Assembly (NCBI RefSeq): GCF_003597395.2
Contig: NC_133773.1
Location: forward strand, 125,448,415 to 125,512,414
Direction of reading: 5' to 3'
DNA from: Chelonoidis abingdonii
Taxonomy: Eukaryota; Chordata; Testudines; Testudinidae
DNA length: 64,000 bases
A program made the position numbers and the translations under genes. Every line of letters starts with the position of its first letter. Position 1 is the stretch's first letter. Positions 10,974 to 21,489 of this stretch are shown here, piece after piece. The notes under the pieces are model-generated. The model was not told the origin of the DNA. It made no database searches and worked only from the letters and a program-made list of their open reading frames with translations.

Positions 10974-12833
10974 CTTTTTAGCTTCTTTAGACTTTCTAAT
11001 ATTGTGTTGAGGACCAAACTTCTTGTGCGTGCAAAATACATTCTTAGACCATTCATTTATATAGGATCTTAACTGGGGCTGACCAAAGCTGCCATCAACT
11101 CTATATCTGTCAGCTGGAATCTTATTCATTGGAGGGGGAAGAGTACCACAGTTAATACTTGACCAGCCATCTGTAGAATCCGTATAAGACTCTTGGTCAC
11201 TGGCATTTCCATGTTGCCATTCTTGTAAGACATGAACAGGCAACCATCTCTGATTGCCTATGCCTACAATACTTTTCTTGGATGGCGGCACTGAACTTCG
11301 AGAAGAAACTAGCGGAACTTCAATACGAGCTGAAGGACTTAAGTGCTTACTTAAATTTTGTGATTTGTCATTCTGAATTATTTCTAAATGAGTGTTTCCT
11401 TCTTGTTCTTGACAGAAGCCATTCCAATGGGAAGCATGTTGATTCTGTCCCCTTCCGACTGGATTTTCCCATATACTATTAGGAATATGTTTACTTGGAT
11501 TGCCTCCTAAATCAACCACCAAAACTCTATTGCTTTTTTCTTCTTGGTTAAAATTTCCAATACCACTATCACTGTTGCTGCTTGTACTATTATTCTGATG
11601 AGCATCTGCATCACCATCAAGAAAAGCTCTTGCTCGCATTCCCTCAATCAGCTCACCCATATCCCTATAGAGGACAGAGATAAATTGAAGAACAGGTAAA
11701 GATGATGTTGGAAATTCTAAACAGCCATTTGTGTCTGGATCTGCTGTACACTCCAGTCCAAAACGTCTTGCTATACCTTGGTGAATTTTATGATGAAATA
11801 ATTCTGGATCCACCATGAACACATGACAAGATGTCCTCAGAACCCCTTCATCTTCCTGAGCCAAGCTTGCATCATCATTTGTCTGCATGGTAACTAGCCC
11901 AAAAAATCTTCTATCATCAGGGCACACAGCACTAAATGCCAGTTTCTCTGCAGGATATTCTGCCACTACACCAGACTTGTCACTGCAGAGCTGAATACAG
12001 TCATGCATAATCTTCATCATCACCAATGAATGGATTTTCTGTTCTGCCCGAAGGCGTCTCATACATCCCCGAATAGCCTGCAAACTGTCATTTTCCAGAT
12101 TTGAGCTTGTTGAAGGAAGTTCAATCGAGCCTAGGTAACCTACCACCATAGCAACATTTAAAATACTTGCATCTAACCCAAAGTCTTCTGGATTTTCCAG
12201 TCCAATTTGAAAAACTGAATCATCATGCAACACTTTGGATATTTCTTCATTTGAAAGTAGATTAGGATTGTTATTTATACTTCCATGTCCAGTTTCAAAC
12301 ATAGTAGCAGCAGACTCAGAAAGGGATCTTTGTTTTAGTACTGAATTCTCTGCATTACCAGCACAAAAACTAGGATTTTCAAATATCATGTTGAAAATTC
12401 CGCCAGACTGCATTTCTTCAACAACCTTCTCCGCTCTATTTATACCCAAGGCTTTAGAGTCAGGCTTTGGCTTCAGCCATCCTTTCCCATCATAAAAACC
12501 AACTTCTTCATCACTAGAACATGAGTCAATATGATTGTTGCCTTCAGCAATGACCATGTGCAGGACTCCAGAACATTTTCCTATTAGTTTTACCACATCT
12601 TCATGAGAAGCTTGTTTTACATTAATTTCATTAATTGCAAATATTTGATCCCCTGCTTTAAGTCCCACATAATCTGCAGGACTTCCTTTCATAACGCAGC
12701 TAAGAACGCAGGGAGCTTGTCCAGAAAGGGTGAACCCATAGCCAGCTCTTCCTCTTGCAACTTCCACACTTCTTATCCGAGGAGGAGCATGCATATTGAG
12801 TCGACATTTCACTGTTTCCCCTGGTCTATACAT
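10974..12833 (-). CDS. RGS12: RGS12, first coding exon (PDZ and PTB domains)
   Basis: Regulator of G-protein signalling 12 is a multidomain scaffold and GTPase-activating protein for Gi/o alpha subunits, acting at membranes, synapses and the nucleus. This exon encodes residues 1-620. The PDZ domain is at about 21-98, with carboxylate-binding loop GYGF at 31-34. The PTB/PID domain is at about 226-390 (VAMVVGYLGSIELP, then FSAVCPDDRRFFGLVTMQT). The conserved stretches QSGGIFNMIFENPS and SYTDSTDGWSSINCGTLPPP are also present. RGS, Ras-binding and GoLoco domains must lie in later exons outside the window. The ATG at 12833 has G at -3 and an in-frame TAA upstream at 12866-12864. The exon ends in phase 0 after AAAAG at a GTAAGA donor. 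The frame is intact with no stops, unlike everything around it. Identification is by recalled similarity to mammalian RGS12. Confidence 0.97.
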
Positions 12834-12938
12834 TTCGGTTAATCTCTGGAACAGGAGGGGCCCTTAATTCGTGCAATTCTTATTCAAGTTTCACTTAGGT
12901 GCTTTCCTGGCATCCCAGTTCCTTCATCTGCAGATGTC
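12834..12938 (-). other. RGS12: RGS12 5' UTR part of the coding exon
   Basis: About 105 bases between the likely acceptor and the ATG. They contain the in-frame TAA at 12866-12864. The start of this segment depends on which AG is used. Confidence 0.7.
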
Positions 12939-12954
12939 CTAAAGAATAAATTAA
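12939..12954 (-). promoter_or_regulatory. RGS12: Splice acceptor candidate upstream of RGS12 ATG
   Basis: The minus strand reads AATTTATTCTTTAG then GACATC, a T-rich tract ending in AG. A second AG (CTGCAG, ending near 12928) lies 10 bases downstream and could be used instead. Confidence 0.7.
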
Positions 12955-13222
12955 TAAAAATTGGTTTAATACTTGATATTTTCCCTTTTTGTTCTTCTTA
13001 ATGTTTGAGAATACATTTATCAAAATTACTATAAAAAATATCAGATAATTAAATATTGGCATAGGATCGTGATCTCTTGCTACTTTATTAATGCCAAAGC
13101 AAAGCTGAACAATTGTGGGGGACACACCTTAATGCTGATGTAAAAATTATATTAATACGATTATAACTTTTAAAATATTAAGTTGTTACAACTTGTTTAC
13201 TGAATATTAAGATATAGCTACA
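12955..13222. other. Intron, nothing recognised
   Basis: AT-rich sequence upstream of the coding exon on the minus strand. No repeat or coding signal. Confidence 0.45.
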
Positions 13223-13478
13223 ACAGGGGCCCCCCAATTTTTGACAGAACAACCCCATTTTAATTACGTTTCCTGATGGGACCCCAGAAAGCAAGGACAA
13301 CACTGTTTTGAAAAGCAAAATGGTGTCCTCTCTCAGCATGACCTTGCATGCACCGTATTCGAGAGGTCATGTTGAGCGGAGCAAAATGGCATCCTTTGCA
13401 CATTAGAGATCACCATGACCCCATCTGCTGATAGCATGACCCCATTTGAGAGCATGACCCACAGTTTGGGAACCACTG
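13223..13478. mobile_element. hAT (Charlie-type) relic
   Basis: The right end reads ACAGTTTGGGAACCACTG, a decayed hAT-Charlie terminus. The left end near 13223 (CAGGGGCCCCCC) is degenerate. The interior repeats 'gcatgacccca' phrases. It is non-coding. Confidence 0.55.
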
Positions 13479-15468
13479 AGCCACAAGTATGTTACAGCCA
13501 TAATACTTGAAAATAGGACAACACATATTATGTTTAGCTAGCTATGTTGCAAAATGCTAATGTTAGCCAAAGAAATTCCAGAATTTCTGCTATCACCCAC
13601 AGACAAGAACATATCAGAAAAGATAGCCCTCTCTAGCCATAAAACCATGTTTGTATTTAAAAGATGGATTGGTTATTTAAATTTGTGCTTTGTACAAAAT
13701 AGTTACTAGAAGTTTAATTGCTGTAACAAACAGATTGTAACTGTATGGAACTTAGTCAAGGGACAAACCCCTAAATGTGTCTTATCTAGACCAGGACACC
13801 TCCCTTTCTGTAAAATACCAGCTTGATAGAAACATAATCCTTATTTCAAGAAGACAAATCATGTACAACATTCACGTTTTAGGAAGAGATCTGACTGTGA
13901 ACAGGAACTTAGGATGCATTAATAAATCTGGGTAAAACTACATAAAGAATTCTAGAAATATCTTTGAGGAAAATAATTTTATAATTATTCTAAAAACTTG
14001 ATTCAGAGAAGTCTCTAGGAAAAACATGTAGTTGGAAGTGTTTAGAATCTTATATGTTTATTTCTTATACACTGAAATGACAAACACCTTTGTGAAATGT
14101 ATACTTGCAAATATGTTAGCTAAACAAAAAGCTAATATAATTGCTATGTAATAGTAAAATGCTTTATGTACCAGCACAGAATGTAATAACCTTACTAAAC
14201 TAAGTACTAATGTAAGAATATTTAAATACAGAATATTTATATCAGTAGGAAAATTAATTACCACAGTGTTCAAGCAACTCTCACCCAACTCAGGAAGACA
14301 AGAAGAATAATCTTTCCTAAAACTGTCATGTAGAATAAATAACTTTTTTTAAATAACTATTTAAACTAACGACTCTCTAAGAATGATTTAATAGTGAAAG
14401 ACTGTTTTAAACACCGAAAACTTTACATAAAGAACAGGAGTGTTTGGACTTTTCAGAAACAGAATTTCATTTCCTGTTAAACTGTTAAAATTGAAGAAAT
14501 CTCAGAAAATTGACTGAATAAAAAGAGTTAATTTTAACTTTAAAAGTTGCCTGATGCTTTCCTGCCACATTAACAAAATCAGTTAGAAACTCTGTGCATT
14601 CATTAAACAAACTGCATATTCAAGAGCTGAAGGAGGCACCTAAACCAACCCTCAAGGAATGGAGCCAATGAGCGACAGCGACAAGTTTTGAATCTAAAGA
14701 AGCCTGAAAGAGGTGTGTTTTCCTTTCTATTTCCATGAAATTATAGAAGGGTATAAAATCTCTGAAGTGAGCATTTCTCAGACACACACAACCTCTACTA
14801 TCCTGCTTAAACAGCAAGCACTTATCAACATGTCCTGTCCATCTCTACAAGCAAGCTGCCATAAGAGCTAAGAAAAACGGAGAAGACTAAGAAGAAACCA
14901 AAACCAAGGAAACCTCTCAACATTTCAACATGGATTGATGAGAAAAAAATAACTAAGACATGGCTAAGGGATTAGATTAAAATCCTATGATTTTACTGGG
15001 ATATAAAAATGCTGTTGTAATTTAAAATACCAACAGTTTCTCCTGTTAATCTCCAAATGATTATTAGTCCATGGATTCCTGGGGAGGAGATGGGACTAAA
15101 TATTAGTAAACAAAAATAGTAAGATATAAGGTTCTTGATATTCACAATTGGCACATCTCAAGACAGCTCCTTAAATGGCTTCTTTTAAGCAACAGATTTA
15201 CATTTTTTTTTCAATTTCATAGGATTTAGTTAAGATTGCTTATGTTGCTCACCTACAAACTCACTGGTTGTTGTTGTTATTAATAACTAGACAGGGTCCC
15301 ACCTGCCCGTAAGCACATTATTTTGCCCATACACTATTTTGCCCAAACAGTTGTTAAGTATCTAGTAAAACATCAAGACTGAATTCACAATAATTTAGGG
15401 AAACAATATTCATTGGTCTTAATTTACCAAAGTATGCCCCATCCCCCAAAAGCAGTCCACTTTCAAGG
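13479..15468. other. About 2 kb of AT-rich intron, nothing recognised
   Basis: Low-GC sequence without conserved open frames or repeat termini that I can name. Could contain old, unrecognisable repeats. Confidence 0.45.
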
Positions 15469-16195
15469 TTATAATTAGGGCTCTACCAAATTGATGGAAA
15501 TCTGGTCTTTTGTGTGCTTTTACCCTATATCATACAGATTTCACAGGGCAGACCAAAGTATCTCAAATTGGGGGCCCTGACCAAAAAGGGAGCTGCAGGG
15601 GGTCACAGTAATGCCACCCTTTCTTCTGCATGCCTTCAGAGCTGGGCAGCTGGAGAGCAGCAGATGTTGGCTGGGCACCCACTCTGAAGCAGCGCTCCGC
15701 CAGCAGCAGTGCAGAAGTAAGAGTGGCAATATTATACCGTACCATGCCACCCTTACGTCTGCGCTGCTACCTTCAGAGCTGGGCAGCCAGAGAGTGGTGG
15801 TTGCTGACTGAACGCTCAGCTCTGCAGACAGCAACCCAGAAGCGAGGATGACAATACTATACCATGCCGTCCTTACTTCTGCACTTCTGCTGCTGGCAGC
15901 AGCTCTGCTTTCAGAGCTGGGCTCCCAACCAGCAGCCACCGCTCTCCAGCTGCCCCGCTCTGAAAGCAGCGCCTCCGCCAGCAGCAGTGGAAAGGGTAGC
16001 AGTACCGTAACTCCCCCTATGATAACCTTATAACCCCTCCAAAACTCCTTTTAGGGTCAGGCCCCCTACAGTTACAACACCATGACATTTCAGATTTAAA
16101 TAGCTGAAATTGTGAAATTTGCAATTTTAAAAATCCTTCTGGTCATGAAATTGACCAGAATGGACTGTGAATTTGGTAGGGTCCTAGTTATAATC
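15469..16195. mobile_element. hAT non-autonomous element with near-exact 8-bp duplication
   Basis: The element spans about 15477-16187. Its ends are AGGGCTCTACCAAATT and AATTTGGTAGGGTCCT (16 bp, three mismatches). Flanking 8-mers are TTATAATT (15469-15476) and TTATAATC (16188-16195). The interior contains repeated, partly inverted GC-rich blocks ('ttcagagctgggc', 'gccagcagcag') but no transposase. The open frames here are shadows. Confidence 0.82.
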
Positions 16196-16602
16196 TCTGT
16201 TAAAAGCTCTCCACAGACACACATACAGAAGAGACTAACACAAGTAATCAGTCTACTGTACTGTTACTTGTGTTGTTTTATGTTTTCTTTTCCCTTCTAA
16301 TAAAATACACATGGTTAATAATTGAGGTTATTCTGCTTGATCTCAATCATGGTGTCCCCTAAGGTATACAAATGAATCCCTATGACTAAGTTTTCATCTA
16401 CACTACAAGCTACAGATGTCTGTGACACTGGCAGACAATGTGCCAGCCTATGCCAAGGCCTCTAAGTCTCACTGAACACCGACAAATGCATAGCTGGAAA
16501 CCAATCTGGCTCACCTATGTGTTAACATTATTACAACAGATGTTAAGTTTATAAGAATATATTTAGATTTGATGAAATGCTTGTAGGATGCTGAATGTAT
16601 TG

Positions 16603-16682
16603 GTGAGACACAGTGGGTGAGGTAATATCTTTTATTGGACCGACTTCTGTTGGTGAGAAAGACAAGCTTTCCAGCTTGTCTT
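16603..16682 (+). repeat. Interspersed repeat fragment ('tcttttattggaccgacttctg')
   Basis: The segment TGGGTGAGGTAATATCTTTT and what follows recurs in opposite orientation at 62591-62633, where the reverse complement of the same phrase is found. This shows it is a dispersed repeat. The superfamily is not settled; a Penelope-like origin is possible. Confidence 0.55.
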
Positions 16683-16854
16683 GATCTCACTTATAATATT
16701 TGTATCCCATGGTATAAAGTTATACTGAGTGTTTGCAGCGTAAGCCTCTGTAACTGTAACTCACTAACCAGGAAAAAAGCATTAATTAACGTAAAGTGCT
16801 CATCCTGCACACAAGAAGGTCCAAAAAAACCAAAATGAGCCATTGTGAAACATC

Positions 16855-17808
16855 AAAGTGTCACAACCCAAGGGCCCCCCTTCCCCTAGGGAGTCCCCTG
16901 GGAAGGCAGATCAGCCCTGTATATTGCTAACACTGTAGCAAGCACCACAACGCCTTTTGGGGAGGGTTAAAGGTGTGTGAATGGAGAATGGAAGATTCTT
17001 TTGCAGGTTTACGAGAGGCCAAGGGGCGGGATGGGGGGGGGGGAAGAAGAAAGCAGAGAATGAGTTAACTCAACACTGCAGCTAGCAAGCTCAGTCCGAA
17101 GATAAGATGCTGACTCCAACCCAAGGCCAGCTGCTACCTGCCAAGACATAAGGGGGGGGAGTCCAACCCCCCGCCCAGCCGGGAGAAGACAAAAAATAAG
17201 CTGAGCAAAACTGCAGAGATAATAGCGAGAACAATGAGAGCGAATGAGACACAGAGCTGCAGAGATAACAGAAAGAACAGTGAGAGCAAATGAAATGGCA
17301 ACAGCAAAGGCCAACAGAAGGGAAAACAGTCTCCGGAGCCAAGATGTTTTGGGAAACCAGGGAGGCCACAGCAAACCTGTTTGGACTGGTATAAAGAACA
17401 CCAGGAACAGAGGACCCTGAATGAACCCCACCCTCCACCCACAAGGAGCCTAGCACTTAAAAATCCTCCTGAGAGCTAAAGCAACTCAGAGAACTAGCAG
17501 ATTTTTGGATGGCCTGGGCCCAGGACAGCACTCTTGTCCATCTTCCCCCCACCCTTCTTCTGACATTACACCCAGACGTGGCCAGTCTGGGTCGTACACG
17601 TGTGAGTATGAAAGTGGACTAGGGCTTGGGGCATTTACACTTTCTTTCTTCCCCTCAGGGATGTGGGAGCATTTCCAGCACTCTTTGATGTTATTTTATT
17701 ATTTTATCAATAAAGGTTTAAAATTTAGAGACACTTGGTGTGCCTCGTCATCTTCTCCCCAAAAAAGGAGGCCCCAGCCTGATCGGTAACAAAAATCTGT
17801 CACAAAAG
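16855..17808 (+). mobile_element. Solo LTR of an endogenous retrovirus
   Basis: The LTR spans 16859-17804 (946 bp), beginning TGTCACAACC and ending CTGTCACA, so it has TG...CA ends. It is flanked by the 4-bp duplication AAAG (16855-16858 and 17805-17808). A TATA-like TATAAAG lies near 17390 and an AATAAAGG polyadenylation signal near 17710, which puts transcription on the plus strand. No internal retroviral genes flank it, so it is a solo LTR left by recombination. A 4-bp duplication suits a gammaretrovirus-like (class I) origin, which is inference. Confidence 0.78.
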
Positions 17809-17909
17809 GACTAAGACTGATTGTCCTACATGCACACCCATTAAGAGGAGATGGGGCTCAAACACCTGTCCCGTCAGTTTGAATGCTAGGGGAAGGAAAT
17901 AAAAATCCC

Positions 17910-19009
17910 TGTGTTGTTTCACTCTATATGATTTTATGAAAGTATGCTGATGAGTGTGAATATAATGTAACTAAAATACGCTTCATGCAAAAGGTCTCTT
18001 GTAACATATCATTCTAGAGCTTATAATCTACCGAGTGTGGTCATCCTATTTGTATAAATGTATCACTCTTGTACCTAAAACTAGAAATATGAAATATAAC
18101 TCTGAGGGCCTATTGTAATTATGCAAAGTGTGGGACATTAATGGTGGTTTGGAGTCTTGATGGCTCCCATTAACCGGGACAATTGACTGTGGATGGCTCT
18201 GTTTGCAGGCAGGCCTTCCTGTGAGTCAGGCTGGGAGGAATGAAGGCTTGGGGTCTTACAGTGACATGTGATCATGTCACCTGAACTGGAATCTATCTTT
18301 AACCTGACGTTTTTCCATTGAGAAGGAGGGGTGGGAACCCAGAGGGACAAAGGATTCTCACCTTACGCAAAAGATATAAGTGGGTGGAACAGAACAAAGG
18401 AGGCAGCCACCTGAGCTGAAACAAGGGCTGTACAGGGGAAAGGATTGTGCCCAGACCAGGAAGACATCCAGTCTGTGAAAGAAACTTATTGAAACATCTG
18501 AGGGTGAAATTTTATCTGTATTCAGTTTTTTTACTGTATTAGGCTTAGACTGGCATGTTTTATTTTATTTTACTTGGTAATTCACTTTGTTCAGTCTGCT
18601 ATTACTTGGAACTACTTAAATCCTCCTTTCTATATTTAATAAAATCACTTTTTACTTATTAATTAACCCAGAGTATGTATTAATACCTGGGGGGAGAGGT
18701 GGCAAACAGCTGTGCATATCTCTCTATCAGTGTTATAGAGGGTGAACAATTTATGAGTTTACCCTGTATAAGTTGTACACAGGGTAAAATAGATTTATTT
18801 GGGGTTTGGATGCCATTAGGAGTTGGGCATCTGAGCGTTAAAGACAGGAACGCTTCTTAAGCTACTTTCAGTTAAGTCTGCATGTGGTTCAGACCTTGGG
18901 TCTGCAACCCTGCCTGGAGTCCCAGGCTGGCAGAGAAATCAGGGGCAGTAGTAGTCTTGGCACATCAGTTGGCAGCCCCAAGGGAGTTTCTGTGATCCAA
19001 CCCATCACA
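17910..19009 (+). mobile_element. Endogenous-retrovirus LTR, plus orientation
   Basis: The sequence resembles an abundant turtle LTR family. A TATA-like GATATAAG lies near 18370, an AATAAAATC polyadenylation signal near 18640, and it ends TGATCCAACCCATCACA at 19009. The proposed start TGTGTTGTTTCAC at 17910 is approximate. Family recognition is from memory of turtle repeats, not a search. Confidence 0.6.
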
Positions 19010-19990
19010 TCCCTGATCAGAGTAACTGTATCACTATGCTGCTTAGAATTTGGAGAGGGCAATATTTCTAAGCATAAGCAAGTGATCCCCAAGCTGCTTA
19101 GCTTGGGTTAGCCCTAAAGGACATAAAAGAACTGGCACATAACTGGCAGCTTTTATTTCTCTCTGGAACCTAAGACTAACTCATTTGTGTGTGTCTGTTT
19201 ACCTGCTTTAACCTTGTAAATAACGCTCTTACTTCTCTTCTTAGTTAACAAATCTTTAGTTAGTTTATTATAGGATTGGATACAAACATTGTCTTTGGTT
19301 TGCAATCTGAGGAACAACTGACCTGGAGTAATCGCCTGGTTCTCTGGGACTGGGAACAACCTGAATATTATTGTGAATTTTGGTTTAAGAGATCACCTTT
19401 CACAAAGTTAGGCTTGCCAGGGTGGCAAAATAGACAGTCCCCTGGGGTACCCTGGTCTGTGAATCTATGTTCAGGCACTACAATAGCCTTCGGAGTTCAC
19501 ACTAGATTCGAAAAACCTAAGTACCTAGAACCTCAGAGTTACAAACACCTCAGGAATGGAGGTTGTTCATGACTCTGAACAAAACATTATGGTTGCTCTT
19601 TCAAAACTTTACAGCTGAACATTGACTTAATACAGCTTTGAAACTTTACTATGCAGAAAAAAAAATGCTGGTTTTAACCATCTTAATTTACATGAAACAA
19701 GCAGAGAAACAGTTTCCTTACCTTGCCAAATCTTTTTCTTTCTTTAAAACTTACCCTTTATTTTTTTAGTGGTTTACGTTTAACACAGTACTATACTGTA
19801 CAGTATTTGCCCTTTTTGGGGTGGAGTGGAGGGGTCTCTGCTGTCTGATTGCATACTTACAGTTCCAAAGAGGTGTGTGGCTGACTAGTCAGTTCATAAC
19901 TCTGGTGTTCGTAATTCTGAGGTTCTACTGTATAGAACTCACAAACCAGGGCACAAACCCAAACTGGTTGTAACAGTCTGCTCTGAGGCT
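19010..19990 (+). mobile_element. Second LTR-type fragment, split by a Tigger-type MITE
   Basis: The region contains an LTR-like sequence up to CTAAGTA (19523) that resumes after 19930 with TAGAACTCACAAACC and runs to about 19990. The break is caused by the mariner-type insertion at 19524-19930. The phrase 'aacaaatctttagttag...tataggattgg' is a family mark. It abuts the preceding LTR, so both may come from one composite retroelement. Confidence 0.5.
19522..19932. mobile_element. Tigger-type (Tc1/mariner) MITE inside an LTR
   Basis: The insert at 19524-19930 has ends CTAGAACCTCAGAGTTAC and GTAATTCTGAGGTTCTACTG, an inverted pair. A TA dinucleotide lies on each side (19522-19523 and 19931-19932), the Tc1/mariner target duplication. 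There is no transposase. The interrupted LTR reads through when the element is skipped. Confidence 0.8.
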
Positions 19991-20248
19991 ACTACTCATG
20001 CTCGTGAGCCAGATAAATCTGACCATGTAATTCCCCCTGCTTGTGTACAAATACTCATACTAGCTCTCATCGAACTCATACTAATATAAATAGAGCATAG
20101 CCATGGTAGCACTGGTAAAGACAGCAGAGGCATGGCTAACTGTGCCAAGTACAAACCTGCCTGAAACCACACTCAATGAGAGCTAGCACGAGAAGAAGTA
20201 TGTGAGCACAGGAACCATACCCTTATCTCGTAATGTAGACATAGCCTA
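19991..20248. mobile_element. hAT-type MITE, right end clear only
   Basis: The right terminus TAATGTAGACATAGCCT (20231-20247) is the same class as others in the window. Partly inverted internal phrases occur ('actagctctcatcg' and 'atgagagctagcacgag'). The left end was not resolved. Confidence 0.45.
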
Positions 20249-20487
20249 AAGTAGAAGCAGTCACCCCTGGATTGGGGGTAAGAGAAAAAATTAGTAAGAG
20301 CTGGCCTACCATTTCATGTTTTTCTAAATTAAATATCTTTAGAATTTTTAAAATAAAATTACTTGGCATCCAGCAATTTAAGTTTATCCACTTTCCACCT
20401 CACAAAGGTATCACTGAAAAATTATTAATAGTCAATTCTTATAATACTTCTCATCTATAGATCTGAAAGTGATTAGTAATGAGGGCA

Positions 20488-20790
20488 AGTATATTTATCC
20501 TCACTTTACAGATGGAGAAGCAGAGGCAGACAAATTGACTTGCCCAATACACCTCTACATCGATAGAACACTGTCCTCGGGAGCCAAAATACCTTACCGT
20601 GTTATAGGTGAAACCATGTTATATCGAACTTGCCCCCCCGGAGCACTGCTATACCGCATTATATCCGATATAACACAAATTCGGATCACGCTATATAGGG
20701 GTAGAGGTGTATAACAACAGCTCAGTGGCAAATCTAGGTCTCCTGGCTCTTAGCCTGGTGTTCCTATACTGGACATGCTGTCTCTCTTCA
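20488..20790 (+). repeat. L2/MIR-like relic split by a mariner MITE
   Basis: CCTCACTTTACAGATGGAGAA followed by TTGACTTGCCCA is the 'ttttacagatgaggaaactgagg...ttgcccaag' core of ancient amniote MIR/L2 repeats. After the insertion at 20550-20709, it resumes as GCTCAGTGGCAAATCTAGG and GTCTCCTGGCTCTTAGCC. Confidence 0.65.
20548..20711. mobile_element. Tc1/mariner MITE, 160 bp, with TA duplication
   Basis: The ends are CACCTCTACATCGATAG and CTATATAGGGGTAGAGGTG, flanked by TA (20548-20549, 20710-20711). A second, inverted family member is at 31893-32082. It is non-coding. Confidence 0.82.
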
Positions 20791-21480
20791 CAATAAATGT
20801 GATAGCACAGCCAGACTATCTACTATCACTGTAAGAGTCACTGTCACAGTTTTGATGTTATTTAAAATGGCTAATTATTTTAATACAGGACATGTAGATA
20901 TCATCATTTCACCTACTGAATACTTGTGCAGCAGACTGTCAACTCACTGCATCCTTACTGACCTGCTACATTCTGCAGAATAATACATGTCAATTAAAGT
21001 CACAGAGCAGTCTTCAGACGTGAAATCTATTAAATAATACTTTGGAATATACTAGTTATTTGGACTAATATTAATTGACAACAGTTTTTAAAAAATATAT
21101 ATCTGCAGGTAGGTACCCTGGCACACATTCTACTTGATGTAATTAAGAAGGGACTACATAGTTTTTCTTCATAAAAGTCAAGAGTTTCCACATTCATGGA
21201 TCAGACTATTCACCTGACCACACAATGCATCATATCTACGCTAGAACATTTCTGTCTGATCATGTAGGACAGCAATATTGTTCTGTGTTGTGTTCATCCC
21301 TTAATTTAAAGATTACTACATGGTCTGGAAAGCAAAAAATTAAGTTGTGAGAATGAAAAAAAAAAAAGAAAGAAAGAAAGAGGGATAGAGTGCATGATCC
21401 AGTAAGGGAAAGAAGGGACATGAAATTAGACAGGTATGAAACATGGAAGAAAAAGGTGGACAGGAACCCTGATAACTGTT
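20791..21480. other. Intron; GAAA simple repeat at about 21356-21395
   Basis: No genes or bounded elements. A run of A followed by several AAAG units lies near 21356-21395. Confidence 0.5.
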
Positions 21481-21489
21481 ATTTGCCTG

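Noticed and set aside
15541..16033. Several Ala/Ser-rich frames on both strands
   Set aside because: Shadows of GC-rich inverted blocks in a hAT element.
17009..17456. Minus-strand hydrophobic frames as a membrane protein
   Set aside because: Three overlapping frames, all inside a solo LTR.
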